64,000 nt of DNA from Lachnospiraceae bacterium (GTDB lineage Bacteria > Bacillota > Clostridia > Lachnospirales > Lachnospiraceae): positions 1 through 64,000 of the forward strand of contig JAEETA010000011.1 of assembly GCA_016286555.1 (NCBI GenBank). The letters run 5' to 3'. A model generated the notes under the pieces. That model worked only from the letters and a program-made list of their open reading frames with translations. It ran no database searches and had not been told where the DNA came from. Made by a program: the position numbers and the translations under genes. This document shows positions 45,413 to 55,340 of the stretch, in pieces. Each line of letters begins with the position of its first letter. The stretch's first letter is position 1.

Positions 45413-46419
45413 TATTGCCAAACGGTATTGGATACTTCCGCTTTCTTATCACGCAGCATCAGTTCCGATACGGCTTCTTTGGGATCCTTCCCCTCAAAGA
45501 GCACTCTGTTGATCTGCTCGATGATGGGCATGGACACATTGTATTTCTTCGAAAGTGCCAGACCTGCTTTGGCGGAATAGACGCCCTCCACGGTCTGCTG
45601 CACCTCTGCCATGGCTTCCTCCATGGATTTTCCCTGGCCCATGAGGATTCCGGCTCTTCTGTTTCTGGAATGCATGCTGGCACAGGTGACGATAAGGTCG
45701 CCGATGCCTGTGAGACCGTAGAAAGTATCACGCTGGCATCCCATGGCTTCACCCAGTCTTGCGATCTCCGCAATGCCTCTGGTGATAAGGGCTGCCTTGG
45801 CGTTGTCTCCGTAACCCAGGCCGTCTGCCATACCGGCAGCCAGAGCAACCACATTCTTCAATGCGCCGCCCAGCTCAACGCCCTTTTTGTCGGAAGCGGT
45901 ATAGACGCGAAATACCTCATTCATAAAGATGTTCTGGATGGACTCCGCCACATCCTTTTTATCAGCGGCTACCACGATGGTTGTAGGAAGGAGCTTGATG
46001 ACTTCCTCTGCGTGGGTAGGACCGGAAAGAACCGCCACTTCCGCAGCGGGGATCTCCTCTTCGATCTGCTCGGAAAGGGTCTCCAGCGTGGCTTCTTCCA
46101 CACCCTTTGCCACATCTACGATGATCTGTCCGTCAGCGATCAGGGGAGCCAGTCGCTTTGCGGTCCTTCTGGTAAAGGAGCTTGCCACTGCCATCACCAG
46201 CAAATCCCTGCCAGTCACGGCTTCCTTATCATCGGTGGTATACTGCAGATCCTCGGGAAGGGGCGTATCCGGAAGCATCCGGTGTCTGTGGTCTTTCTTC
46301 AGGCTTTCGATCTCCTCGGGAAGTGCTGACCAGACCATAACCTCATGTCCGTTTTTGTTTAAGAGGACCGCCAGTGCAATGGCCCAGGTTCCTCCGCCAA
46401 GAACTGTGATTTTTGCCAT
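45412..46419 (-). CDS. gpsA: NAD(P)H-dependent glycerol-3-phosphate dehydrogenase
   Basis: ITVLGGGTWAIALAVLLNKNGH, LSGPTHAEEV, ALKNVVALAAGMADGLGYGDNAKAALITRG. Confidence 0.96.
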   Translation of the reverse strand: MAKITVLGGGTWAIALAVLLNKNGHEVMVWSALPEEIESLKKDHRHRMLPDTPLPEDLQYTTDDKEAVTGRDLLVMAVASSFTRRTAKRLAPLIADGQIIVDVAKGVEEATLETLSEQIEEEIPAAEVAVLSGPTHAEEVIKLLPTTIVVAADKKDVAESIQNIFMNEVFRVYTASDKKGVELGGALKNVVALAAGMADGLGYGDNAKAALITRGIAEIARLGEAMGCQRDTFYGLTGIGDLIVTCASMHSRNRRAGILMGQGKSMEEAMAEVQQTVEGVYSAKAGLALSKKYNVSMPIIEQINRVLFEGKDPKEAVSELMLRDKKAEVSNTVWQ

Positions 46420-46441
46420 TTTTCGATTCCCCCTTTAGACG

Positions 46442-47104
46442 TTATTCCGTGGGTTTCTTTTTCTTCAGGTAGGTCTTATTCTCCTCCCCACGCAGCAGCC
46501 GGCCGATGTTGGATCTGTGCTGCCAGAATGCAAGTGCCATCAGCAATCCGAATACGATGATGGTTTCTGTGCGCGCTTCAGGTGTCATGCTGCCGAAACG
46601 GAACAGACCTGTATTCGAAAAGATCACCAGTTCGATAAAGAGTCCGGAATACAGCAGCAGGCTGCAAAGAGAAACCAGATGCGTCAGGAAAAAGGGAACG
46701 AAAAACAGTGCCAGTCCCACCACGGTAAAGGGCCAGGGGAAACCGCCCATGACTGTGCCGCCTGTGGCTGCAATGCCTTTTCCGCCTTTAAAATGCATGT
46801 AAAAAGGAAAATCGTGTGCCAGAACACATCCGGCTGCACTATAGGTGGGAAGCAGGTATCCCAGCTCTGGATAGGCATTCAGGAACAACGCTTTTACGAT
46901 GAGACAGGCAATGATACCTTTCAGCATATCTCCGGCGAAAACGATAAGTCCCACCTTGGGACCCAGCACTCTCAAGGCATTGGTGGTACCTGCGTTACCA
47001 CTGCCGTGCTGACGGATGTCTATGCCTTTTACCTTGCCTACGATAAAGGCTGTCTGGAACAATCCGAAGACATAACCGATCAAAAATGCATACAACCTGA
47101 CCAT
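46442..47104 (-). CDS. plsY: Glycerol-3-phosphate acyltransferase PlsY
   Basis: IRQHGSGNAGTTNALRVLG, FPFYMHFKGGKGIAATGG. Confidence 0.96.
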   Translation of the reverse strand: MVRLYAFLIGYVFGLFQTAFIVGKVKGIDIRQHGSGNAGTTNALRVLGPKVGLIVFAGDMLKGIIACLIVKALFLNAYPELGYLLPTYSAAGCVLAHDFPFYMHFKGGKGIAATGGTVMGGFPWPFTVVGLALFFVPFFLTHLVSLCSLLLYSGLFIELVIFSNTGLFRFGSMTPEARTETIIVFGLLMALAFWQHRSNIGRLLRGEENKTYLKKKKPTE

Positions 47105-47122
47105 AAACCCCTCCGCTCACAG

Positions 47123-47149
47123 GCCTCGATCCTCGAGGCTTTATTTTTC
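47123..47149 (+). terminator. Plus-oriented intrinsic terminator-like hairpin between plsY and der
   Basis: GCCTCGA-tcc-TCGAGGC (written 5'-3' plus) followed by TTTATTTTTC on the plus strand, antisense to the operon. Confidence 0.5.
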
Positions 47150-48481
47150 TTCTTCATTCCGCTGACGGATAATGAATTTCATGGGAGTACCCTTGAACCC
47201 GAAGGTCTTTCGGATCTGGTTCTCGATGTATCTCGTGTAGGAAAAATGCATCAGTTCCTTGTCATTGACAAAGATCACGAAGGTAGGGGGCTTCACCGCT
47301 ACCTGGGTGATGTAGTAGAGACGCAGGATCTTGCCCTTATCGTTGGGCGGCTGCTGCATGGCAACGGCCTCGGACATGATCTCGTTAAGGGCACCGGTGC
47401 CCACCCGCAGATTCTGGCTCTCGGAGACGGATTCGATGGTCTCGAAGAGTTTCGGAAGCCGCTGACCGGACAGCGCAGAAATGAAAAGGATCTCCGCATA
47501 GGGCATGAAGGAAAGGACCTGCTTTACATCCTCGGTAAAGCGGTAGATGGTCTTGTCATCCTTCTCCACCGCATCCCATTTGTTGACGGCGATGATGACA
47601 GCCTTACCTCTGTCGTGAGCAATGCCCGCGATCTTCGCATCCTGTTCGGTAACGCCTTCCGTGGCATCAATGACCAAAACGGCGATATCACTCCGTTCCA
47701 CGGCTGCAACGGTACGCAGGATCATGTAATGCTCCAGGTCTTCCTTTACCTTGTTTTTCCTCCGCAGGCCTGCGGTATCGATAAAGACATATTCCTTGCC
47801 CTGGAAAGTGACTTCCGTATCTACCGCATCTCTGGTGGTGCCGGCGATATCGGATACGATGAGTCTGTCCTCACCCAGGAGCTTGTTGATGAGACTGGAT
47901 TTGCCTACATTGGGCTTTCCGATGATGGCGATCCTGGGGCGATGGTCTTCTTCGATGTCTTCGCTTCCCTCGGGGAAATGCTTTACCACTTCGTCGAGCA
48001 TATCGCCCAGTCCCAGCTTGTTCAGCGAGGAAATGGGGAAGGGATCGCCGATGCCCAGATTGTAGAATTCATAGACATCCGCCTCGTATTTTTCAAAGCT
48101 GTCCACTTTATTTACCACCAGGACCACGGGCTTGCCGGATCTTCGGAGCATGTCCGCCACCTGAGAGTCCGCATCCTGAAGGCCGGTTCTGACATCCACC
48201 AGGAAAATGATCACATCCGCCGTATCAATGGCGATCTGTGCCTGTTCCCGCATCTGGGAAAGGATGATGTCCTTGCTGTCGGGCTCGATACCGCCGGTGT
48301 CGATCATGGTGAAGGAATAATTCAGCCAGGTCACATCGGCATAGATCCGGTCTCTGGTGATGCCGGGGGTATCCTGCACAATGGAGATCCGTTCTCCCGC
48401 CAGGGTGTTAAACAATGTGGATTTGCCTACATTGGGTCGTCCCACCACTGCGACGATGGGGCGTGAATTTTTCTTACTCAT
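47141..48481 (-). CDS. der: Ribosome-associated GTPase Der (EngA)
   Basis: Two G domains: [12 protein letters not shown] and [33 protein letters not shown]-like C-terminus. Confidence 0.98.
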   Translation of the reverse strand: MSKKNSRPIVAVVGRPNVGKSTLFNTLAGERISIVQDTPGITRDRIYADVTWLNYSFTMIDTGGIEPDSKDIILSQMREQAQIAIDTADVIIFLVDVRTGLQDADSQVADMLRRSGKPVVLVVNKVDSFEKYEADVYEFYNLGIGDPFPISSLNKLGLGDMLDEVVKHFPEGSEDIEEDHRPRIAIIGKPNVGKSSLINKLLGEDRLIVSDIAGTTRDAVDTEVTFQGKEYVFIDTAGLRRKNKVKEDLEHYMILRTVAAVERSDIAVLVIDATEGVTEQDAKIAGIAHDRGKAVIIAVNKWDAVEKDDKTIYRFTEDVKQVLSFMPYAEILFISALSGQRLPKLFETIESVSESQNLRVGTGALNEIMSEAVAMQQPPNDKGKILRLYYITQVAVKPPTFVIFVNDKELMHFSYTRYIENQIRKTFGFKGTPMKFIIRQRNEEEK

Positions 48482-49811
48482 AAATTCCTCTTTGGTTAAA
48501 GATCAAGTCTAACAAGTCATAACCACCTGATTTTATCGTATGAATGGGTACTTGTAAAGCGTCGGAGAGCTGACTCCTTGTCATGTCATCCAGCAGGATC
48601 TCCTCTCCCGCACGAAGCACGTTTTCAGGTAAAAGCAGGACTTTTCCCAGGGGCTTTCCCGTGAGCTGAGCACAGATATCCCTGCCCGTCAGGAGCCCTG
48701 TCACCGTGATGGTGGGGCCGAAGAAATCATTGCGGATGGGATAAATGTGGATCTTTGCTTCCGGATAAGCCTCCATGATGCGATCGGCCATAGATTGGAT
48801 GACCGGGTAGATCAGGGTGCCGCAGATGGCGGAAAGCTCGATGGGTTCGGGTCTTAATCCGCTTTCCAGGCGGGATTTCAGATTTCTGTCAAACTCATCC
48901 TGCATGAGCCGAACCATGCCTACGCCGTTTCCCAGCTGGAGATATCCGTCGTAACGTGCTTCCTCCGGCATGGGTCTGCCTGCGGTCAGATAAAACTCGT
49001 CGCTGGCATGGATAAAATGCAGACCATGCTGCTCGAAGCAGATCTTCTGGTATTTTTCGACAAGATCGATGACCTCTCCGCACTCCGCAGGTCCGAAAGT
49101 CTCCAGCTTCGGCAGATGATCCCGGAATTTGGTCAGTCCCACGGGCACTACGGAGACGCTGCGCAGGTGGGGCAGGTATTTCATCATTTCCCGGATGGAA
49201 AAATCCAGTTCCTCGCCGTCGTTGATTCCCTTACAGAGCACGATCTGTCCGTTCATTTCGATGCCGGCTTCGAACAGGGGATCCACTTTTTTCAGCGCAT
49301 CTCCGGCGAAACGGTTGTGCAGCATCTCACACCGGAGCTTGGGATTCATGGTATGGAACGAGATATTGATGGGGGACAGGTGGTAACGGATGATGCGGTC
49401 CAGATCCTTCTGAGACAGGTTTGTCAGGGTGATGTAATTGCCCTGGAGGAAGCTGAGTCTTGAATCGTCGTCCTTAAAATACAGGGTAGGGCGCATGCCG
49501 GGGGGCATCTGATCGATAAAGCAGAAAACGCATTTATTGGAGCAGCTTCGGTAGTCGTCCATGAGGCCGGAGGCAAACATCAGACCGATGTCTTCCTCGG
49601 CGTCCTTGTCGATCTCCAGGAGCCATTCCTCTCCGCCCTCCTTGCGGATGAGCATCTCCAGGTGCTCTTCCGTGGTCATGTACTGATAATCGAAAATGTC
49701 TTCGATCTCATTGCCGTCAATGGAAATCAGCAGGTCACCCGCTTCAATCTCCATCTCTTCCGCAATGCTGCCGGGAACGATATTTTGTATGAGATGTCCT
49801 TCCTTTTTCAT
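48474..49811 (-). CDS. DUF512-type radical SAM protein with N-terminal PDZ-like segment
   Basis: [76 protein letters not shown]. Confidence 0.92.
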   Translation of the reverse strand: MKKEGHLIQNIVPGSIAEEMEIEAGDLLISIDGNEIEDIFDYQYMTTEEHLEMLIRKEGGEEWLLEIDKDAEEDIGLMFASGLMDDYRSCSNKCVFCFIDQMPPGMRPTLYFKDDDSRLSFLQGNYITLTNLSQKDLDRIIRYHLSPINISFHTMNPKLRCEMLHNRFAGDALKKVDPLFEAGIEMNGQIVLCKGINDGEELDFSIREMMKYLPHLRSVSVVPVGLTKFRDHLPKLETFGPAECGEVIDLVEKYQKICFEQHGLHFIHASDEFYLTAGRPMPEEARYDGYLQLGNGVGMVRLMQDEFDRNLKSRLESGLRPEPIELSAICGTLIYPVIQSMADRIMEAYPEAKIHIYPIRNDFFGPTITVTGLLTGRDICAQLTGKPLGKVLLLPENVLRAGEEILLDDMTRSQLSDALQVPIHTIKSGGYDLLDLIFNQRGIYE

Positions 49812-49835
49812 AAGGTTTATTCTATCCTTTTTGCC

Positions 49836-49865
49836 TTGACTTGTCACTTCCGGGAATGCTATATA
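49836..49865 (+). promoter_or_regulatory. Putative prs promoter (TTGACT-18-TATATA)
   Basis: -35 49836-49841; -10 49860-49865. Confidence 0.65.
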
Positions 49866-49944
49866 TTTAGTGTGTTTCGAAGAAAAGGAGCAATTCGTGT
49901 CATCAATATCTGCGATTTGCGCTGATCTGTTTACCGGAGGAAAT

Positions 49945-51135
49945 ATGCCGAACTTATCTGAACTTGAAAATGCAATACCCGTTGGCCCCCTGAAACTCCT
50001 GGTCCTCCCTTCCATGCAGTACATGGGAGACCGGATCAATCAGTATCTTGCGACCTTCCGCAAGACCGTTCACAACGAAAAGGTCAAAAATGATCCCGCA
50101 TTCCAGGGATACATCGAAAACAACTATATGCTGGACTACTCCATTCCCCGCTTCGGAAGCGGCGAAGGAAAGGGCCAGGTGAACGAAAGCGTCCGCGGTA
50201 AGGATATCTTCATCCTGGTGGATGTGTGCAACCACTCCATCACCTACAACATGAACGGCTTTGAAAATCACATGTCTCCCGACGATCATTACCAGGATCT
50301 GAAGCGTATGATCGCTGCCTGCGACGGCAAAGCGGCACGCATCAATGTGATCATGCCCTTCCTCTATGAGGGCAGACAGCACCGCAGAAGCGGACGGGAA
50401 AGTCTGGATGCGGCCTACGCACTTTCAGAGCTGAAGGATATGGGCATTGACAATTTCATCACCTTTGACGCCCATGATCCAAGAGTTCAGAACTCCACGC
50501 CCATCTCCGGATTTGATAATTTCATGGCTCCTTACCAGTTCATCAAGACTCTGCTGAACAATGAGCCGGATCTGTTGGTGGACCAGGATCACATGGTTGT
50601 CATTTCTCCCGACGAGGGCGCCCTGGACAGAGCCATCTACTTTGCAAATGTGCTGGGTGTGAACACCGGTATGTTCTACAAGCGCAGAGATTACACCAGG
50701 ATCGTTGGCGGTAAGAACCCCATCGTTGCTCATGAATTCCTGGGCGACGATATTGACAGCAAGGATGTGATCATCATCGATGATATGATCTCCTCCGGCG
50801 GTTCAATGCTGGATACCGCAAGACAGCTGAAAGAAATGAACGCCAGACGCGTGTATCTGTGCACCACCTTCGGCCTCTTCACCGACGGTTTGGCAGGCTT
50901 CGACAGCGCTTACGAGAAGGGCTACTTCGATAAGGTCATCACCACCAACCTGACCTATCTGCCTCCTGAGATCTATCACAAGCCTTACTTCCTGGAGGTG
51001 GACATGAGCAAGTTCATCGCCTCCATCATTGACTTTATGAACCATGACGCATCCATGTCTAATGTCATGGACAATACCGATAAGATGCATGCGTTCCTGG
51101 ATGCGTACAACCGTCGCGCAAATTTCGAAATTTAA
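49945..51135 (+). CDS. prs: Ribose-phosphate pyrophosphokinase (long Clostridia-type)
   Basis: YEGRQHRRSGRESLDAAYALSELKDMG, FDAHDPRVQNS, SKDVIIIDDMISSGGSMLDTARQLKE PRPP-binding motif; SD GGAGG. Confidence 0.94.
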   Translation: MPNLSELENAIPVGPLKLLVLPSMQYMGDRINQYLATFRKTVHNEKVKNDPAFQGYIENNYMLDYSIPRFGSGEGKGQVNESVRGKDIFILVDVCNHSITYNMNGFENHMSPDDHYQDLKRMIAACDGKAARINVIMPFLYEGRQHRRSGRESLDAAYALSELKDMGIDNFITFDAHDPRVQNSTPISGFDNFMAPYQFIKTLLNNEPDLLVDQDHMVVISPDEGALDRAIYFANVLGVNTGMFYKRRDYTRIVGGKNPIVAHEFLGDDIDSKDVIIIDDMISSGGSMLDTARQLKEMNARRVYLCTTFGLFTDGLAGFDSAYEKGYFDKVITTNLTYLPPEIYHKPYFLEVDMSKFIASIIDFMNHDASMSNVMDNTDKMHAFLDAYNRRANFEI

Positions 51136-51153
51136 CAAAGTTAAATTTCGAAG

Positions 51154-51258
51154 GCATCCATCATCCTTCGGATGCTGAGATGCATCGCAATATAGCTAAC
51201 GCTGTATTGAGATAGCATTCATCCCCCTACGGGGGCTGTAATGCATCGAAATATAGCT
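51154..51258 (+). repeat. Two tandem 44-nt hairpin-forming units (51154-51197 and 51215-51258) in the prs 3' region
   Basis: GCATCCATCATCCTTCGGATGCTGAGATGCATCGCAATATAGCT and GCATTCATCCCCCTACGGGGGCTGTAATGCATCGAAATATAGCT; gap-free alignment with compensatory differences in stems. Confidence 0.8.
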
Positions 51259-51262
51259 GTCT

Positions 51263-51290
51263 CAGCGGCCCTCAGGGGCCGCTGTTTTAT
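51263..51290 (+). terminator. Intrinsic terminator of prs
   Basis: CAGCGGCCC-tcag-GGGCCGCTG then TTTTATT. Confidence 0.85.
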
Positions 51291-53935
51291 TGCTTCTCTT
51301 CTGTCTCAGGTTCCGAAGCCGGCTCAGGTTCCTCAGGGAAGACCATGGTGACCTTGAATAGGTCACCGTCCACGGAAACGGTAAACTCTCCTCCCTGGAG
51401 CTGGGTGAGGCTTCTTGCGATAAAGAGTCCCAGTCCGCTTCCTTCCGTGGATCTGGATTCATCACCGCGGATAAAGCGTTCCGTCAGCTCTTTGCCCTGC
51501 AGCGTAAAGGGCTTATCTGCCACATTCTTTACGGAAAGCTCTACCTTCCCGTTCTCTTTGTGCACCGTGATATAGACTCTGGTGCCGCTCATGGCGTATT
51601 TGCAAACATTCTGTAGCAGATTGTCCATGATGCGCCAGGTGCGCCTTCCGTCGCCGCGGATGTAGGCCGTATCCAGATGAGTTACCACCAGGGTCAGATC
51701 CTTCTTTGCCAGGTTCTCTTCAAACTCCCCTGCACATTGACGGATCAGCTCCGTCAGGTTCAGATGCACCAGGTTCAGTTCGATATTTCCGGAGGAAATC
51801 TTCGAAGCCTCCAGCAGATCATCCAGCAGGAGCTTCAGTCTTGCGGATTTGTCTGCCAGGATCTGCAGATATCCCGCCTGAGGCTCCTGTTCCATGCCGC
51901 TTCGTTGCAGGAGATCCACGTAATTGATGATGGAAGTGAGGGGCGTCTTCAGATCGTGGGAGACATTGGTGATGAGGTCCGACTTCATCTTCTCGTCACG
52001 CATACTGGTGTTGACGGCACTTTCGATACCTTCACCGATATTGTTCACCGCTTCCGCCAGCAGGGCGTTTTCCGGATTCATAAGCTCTCCGGAGATCTTG
52101 TAATCCACCTCTCCGCCACGGATCCTGCGGATACCGTCCACAATCTCCTTCCGCTCTGCATGACTTCGCACCAGCACCACACCGATGAGGGCATCCACCA
52201 GAACGATGATGATCGCCACCACCACGGCCCAATAGCGGTTGTTAAACCAGAGCTGGATCACGGAGATCACGGCTCCGATGTTGAAAAACAGGAACAGGTT
52301 GTAGGGCAGAATGATACTGAGTCCTGTACTTCTGCTGGTATAAATCCTCCTGTAGATCCGTCGGAACAGTTTGTCCAGGATATACAGGAAAGACCCGCTC
52401 CATAGGGTGTGGCTCTTGATCCTGCGACTCAGTGTCATGGTAAACATGAGAAGCAGCAGGCAGGTACCAAATCCGTATAGTGCGTAGTACTGATAACAGG
52501 TCGTTCCATCAGCAGGATTGTCAATGGAGGAGACATATATCGTCTCCGTTGCCTCCCGCAATACCTGATGAAGATGAAACATCCCCCGTATCGCAAAGAA
52601 ATATATCACCAGAACAGTTTCAATAAAGAGATGGTCCAGCGGCATTTTGTAATACCGGATCTCTCCGTCGTCACTTACGTAGCGACCGGTTTCAAAGATC
52701 AGGTAAACAAAGAACAAAAACCAGAGCATTACCAGGATCAGCAGACCCACCAGATAGTATTTGATCTGGGCGCGAATGGCATTATACTGATCGGAAACAG
52801 CACGGAAGGAATCATCCGCCTGCATGTCCAGATCCACATACATCCAGACTTTGGTATCCGCCGGATAAACAGAGGACCAGACTCGCATCTGATGATCCAG
52901 ATTGCTGACATCTACGTCAGAAAGTCCGTTGTACTCATAGGTTTGCCGGTAATAGATGAGGGACTGCAGATTTTCGGAAAAGACCTCGGTGAGCCCTTCT
53001 TCCGAGACGCCGTCATAATCAGGCTCGTTGGTATCAAAGAGAACCTCGCCGTCATTTTCGGTGCGGATCACATAGATCAGATTGGAATTATCTTCGGAAA
53101 AATGATGCTTCCCATTGGTATAGATCCGGTGGATCTCATACAGTTCCGACACACATTTTTCCAGATTTCGCTGAAGCTTGGCAAAATCCACCCAGTTATC
53201 ACAGACCTGGGTAAGAGAACGCTTTCCCAGAGCCGTGGTGCAGCGCATATCCAATACCGTTACCAGAATGCCGGGATCCTCTTCGGAATCCAGCACCGTG
53301 ATGTAGTCGGGGCATTCCGTCAGGATATAGTTCAGTACTGCCTTCTGGATAGTGGCAAAGCCCACTCCGTTTTTCATCATGCGATTCTGCAGGCCGGGAT
53401 CAATGCCGTTGAAGGCGCGGTCCACTCTGCGGAACCCCAGGAAGGTGACACTGTCACTTCCGTCGATCTGAAAATTGTCCAGGAAATAGATGTTGCCGAA
53501 ATAGGTCAGGAAATCGTTAAGTGACATGCGAACTTCCGAGAAATCCGCACCGAATCGGCCCCATTTCACCAGATCATCAAGGAAGAATGTGACATCGATG
53601 TCGCAATCGTCCGGAAGTCCGGTTTCCACAGCATACTGATTGATGTGGAACTGCCGCTTGGGAAGGTACAGGCCCTGGCTCTCAATGATGCGTTTCGCCG
53701 CAACATAGCTCACCACATCTTCCGCATTGCGGGAAAAGAGGTCATCAAAGATCTCCGTGTCCGCAAAATCTCTGGAGGATCGCATGGGATCCAGAAAATA
53801 GGTTTTGTCCTCATCCAGGTAGGAAACACGGATAAAAGAATTTATGATCAAGCTGCCGACGAGGGCTGCAATGATTGCCGCTAAAAACAAACATGCAAGA
53901 CCGCCCGCCAGATTGGTCCATCTGGCTTTTTTCAT
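51287..53935 (-). CDS. Sensor histidine kinase with large extracytoplasmic region
   Basis: H-box LITNVSHDLKTPLTSIINYVDLL, HATPase GSGLGLFIARSL; multiple TMs. Confidence 0.94.
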   Translation of the reverse strand: MKKARWTNLAGGLACLFLAAIIAALVGSLIINSFIRVSYLDEDKTYFLDPMRSSRDFADTEIFDDLFSRNAEDVVSYVAAKRIIESQGLYLPKRQFHINQYAVETGLPDDCDIDVTFFLDDLVKWGRFGADFSEVRMSLNDFLTYFGNIYFLDNFQIDGSDSVTFLGFRRVDRAFNGIDPGLQNRMMKNGVGFATIQKAVLNYILTECPDYITVLDSEEDPGILVTVLDMRCTTALGKRSLTQVCDNWVDFAKLQRNLEKCVSELYEIHRIYTNGKHHFSEDNSNLIYVIRTENDGEVLFDTNEPDYDGVSEEGLTEVFSENLQSLIYYRQTYEYNGLSDVDVSNLDHQMRVWSSVYPADTKVWMYVDLDMQADDSFRAVSDQYNAIRAQIKYYLVGLLILVMLWFLFFVYLIFETGRYVSDDGEIRYYKMPLDHLFIETVLVIYFFAIRGMFHLHQVLREATETIYVSSIDNPADGTTCYQYYALYGFGTCLLLLMFTMTLSRRIKSHTLWSGSFLYILDKLFRRIYRRIYTSRSTGLSIILPYNLFLFFNIGAVISVIQLWFNNRYWAVVVAIIIVLVDALIGVVLVRSHAERKEIVDGIRRIRGGEVDYKISGELMNPENALLAEAVNNIGEGIESAVNTSMRDEKMKSDLITNVSHDLKTPLTSIINYVDLLQRSGMEQEPQAGYLQILADKSARLKLLLDDLLEASKISSGNIELNLVHLNLTELIRQCAGEFEENLAKKDLTLVVTHLDTAYIRGDGRRTWRIMDNLLQNVCKYAMSGTRVYITVHKENGKVELSVKNVADKPFTLQGKELTERFIRGDESRSTEGSGLGLFIARSLTQLQGGEFTVSVDGDLFKVTMVFPEEPEPASEPETEEKQ

Positions 53936-53948
53936 ACGCTGTTATGTA

Positions 53949-54641
53949 TCAGTTCTCCTGATCGATCTTGTAGCCTACGCCCCACACTACCTTCAGGTAT
54001 TTGGGCTCCTTGGGATTGATCTCGATCTTCTCCCGGATGTGACGGATATGAACCGCAACGGTATTTTCCGCACCGAAGGCGCTCTCGTTCCAGATCTTTT
54101 CATAGATCTCATCCGTGGAAAATACGATACCCTGATTTTTCATCAGGAGCAGCAGGATGCTGTATTCAATGGGCGTTAGTTTGATAGGATCCCCGTCCAC
54201 CGTCACCTGCTTGGAATCGTCATTGATCACCAGGCCGCCGGTCTTGTAGATGCTGTCATCATCCTTCAGGCTTCCCAGGGACGTGTATCTGCGCAGGGCG
54301 GACTTAACTCTGGCCACCAGCTCCAGGGGATGGAAGGGCTTGGTGATATAATCATCCGCCCCGATGTTCAGTCCCAGGATCTTATCCGTGTCCTCGGACT
54401 TGGCGGAAAGGATCAGAATGGGAATGGAACTCTTCTCCCGCAGCTTCATGATGGTATGGATCCCGTCCAGCTTCGGCATCATCAGGTCGATGAGCAGGAG
54501 TTGCACGTCTTCCTTTGCCAGGATCTCCAGAGCCTCCTCGCCGTCGTAAGCCTTCAGGATCCTGTGATTTTCCTGAGACAGATATATTTCGATCGCATCC
54601 ACGATCTCGTGATCGTCGTCACATACCAGTATAGTAGCCAT
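53949..54641 (-). CDS. OmpR-family response regulator
   Basis: ILVCDDDHEIVDAI, LLLIDLMMPKLDG, ADDYITKPFHPLELVARV; winged-helix C-terminus. Confidence 0.95.
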   Translation of the reverse strand: MATILVCDDDHEIVDAIEIYLSQENHRILKAYDGEEALEILAKEDVQLLLIDLMMPKLDGIHTIMKLREKSSIPILILSAKSEDTDKILGLNIGADDYITKPFHPLELVARVKSALRRYTSLGSLKDDDSIYKTGGLVINDDSKQVTVDGDPIKLTPIEYSILLLLMKNQGIVFSTDEIYEKIWNESAFGAENTVAVHIRHIREKIEINPKEPKYLKVVWGVGYKIDQEN

Positions 54642-54658
54642 AGTTCTCCTTATTCTCC

Positions 54659-55012
54659 CTACCCTCTGTGGGGAAATGCATTTTTGATCCAGGTGACCTC
54701 GCTGCCGCAGATGCCGATGACATCGTAGCGGATGCCTCTGGAAAGGGGAATGCCGTAGCGCACCCGGTAAAAATCCGCCACACGGCAGATGGTTCGCTGC
54801 TTTTGAATCGTGACAGCAGCCAGTGGAGATCCGTTTTTGTCAGTTTTACGGTATTTTACTTCCGTAAAAACCAGGTAATCTCCGTCCTCACATACCAGAT
54901 CGATCTCACCGTTCCTGCAGCGAAAATTGGTCTCAAGGATTCTGACACCTCTGTCTTTTAAATAGGCGGCAGCCAGGTTTTCTCCTGCCGTACCTACAGA
55001 TCGTTTGTTCAA
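54659..55012 (-). CDS. YraN family (UPF0102) endonuclease-like protein
   Basis: GTAGENLAAAYLKDRGVRILETNFRCRNGEIDLVCEDGDYLVFTEVKYRK. Confidence 0.94.
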   Translation of the reverse strand: MNKRSVGTAGENLAAAYLKDRGVRILETNFRCRNGEIDLVCEDGDYLVFTEVKYRKTDKNGSPLAAVTIQKQRTICRVADFYRVRYGIPLSRGIRYDVIGICGSEVTWIKNAFPHRG

Positions 55013-55025
55013 TACTTCTCCTTAT

Positions 55026-55319
55026 TTACGAGCGGATCTTGTTTTTGATCTTGTCCATGGAATCCACAAAGATCAGGATTTCCGCCACCACTTCATAAAG
55101 CTCCGGCGGGATCATCTCACCGATCTCCAGACGGGACAGGGTATCTGCCAGCTTATCGTCCCTGTGGATGGGGACATCCGCTTCTTTTGCTTTCTCTATG
55201 ATCTTTTCCGCTATGACACCACGGCCGGAGGCTACCACTTTCGGAGCCTGATCATTGGGATCGTATTCCAGCGCTATGGCCTGTTTGGGCTTATTTTGTT
55301 TCGGATCCGCCATAGACAA
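55026..55319 (-). CDS. FlhB C-terminal-domain-like protein (YlqH/FhlB type)
   Basis: QAIALEYDPNDQAPKVVASGRGVIAEKIIEKAKEADVPIHRDDKLADTLSRLEIGEMIPPELYEVVAEILIFV matches the FlhB cytoplasmic domain without the TM part. Confidence 0.88.
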   Translation of the reverse strand: MSMADPKQNKPKQAIALEYDPNDQAPKVVASGRGVIAEKIIEKAKEADVPIHRDDKLADTLSRLEIGEMIPPELYEVVAEILIFVDSMDKIKNKIRS

Positions 55320-55340
55320 CCTCGTTTCTTCGTTGAATCA

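Noticed and set aside
46517-48466. 649-aa plus-strand ORF
   Set aside because: Antisense to plsY and der, whose protein motifs are unambiguous; no SD or family motifs. High-GC third positions in the sense genes give long open antisense frames here.
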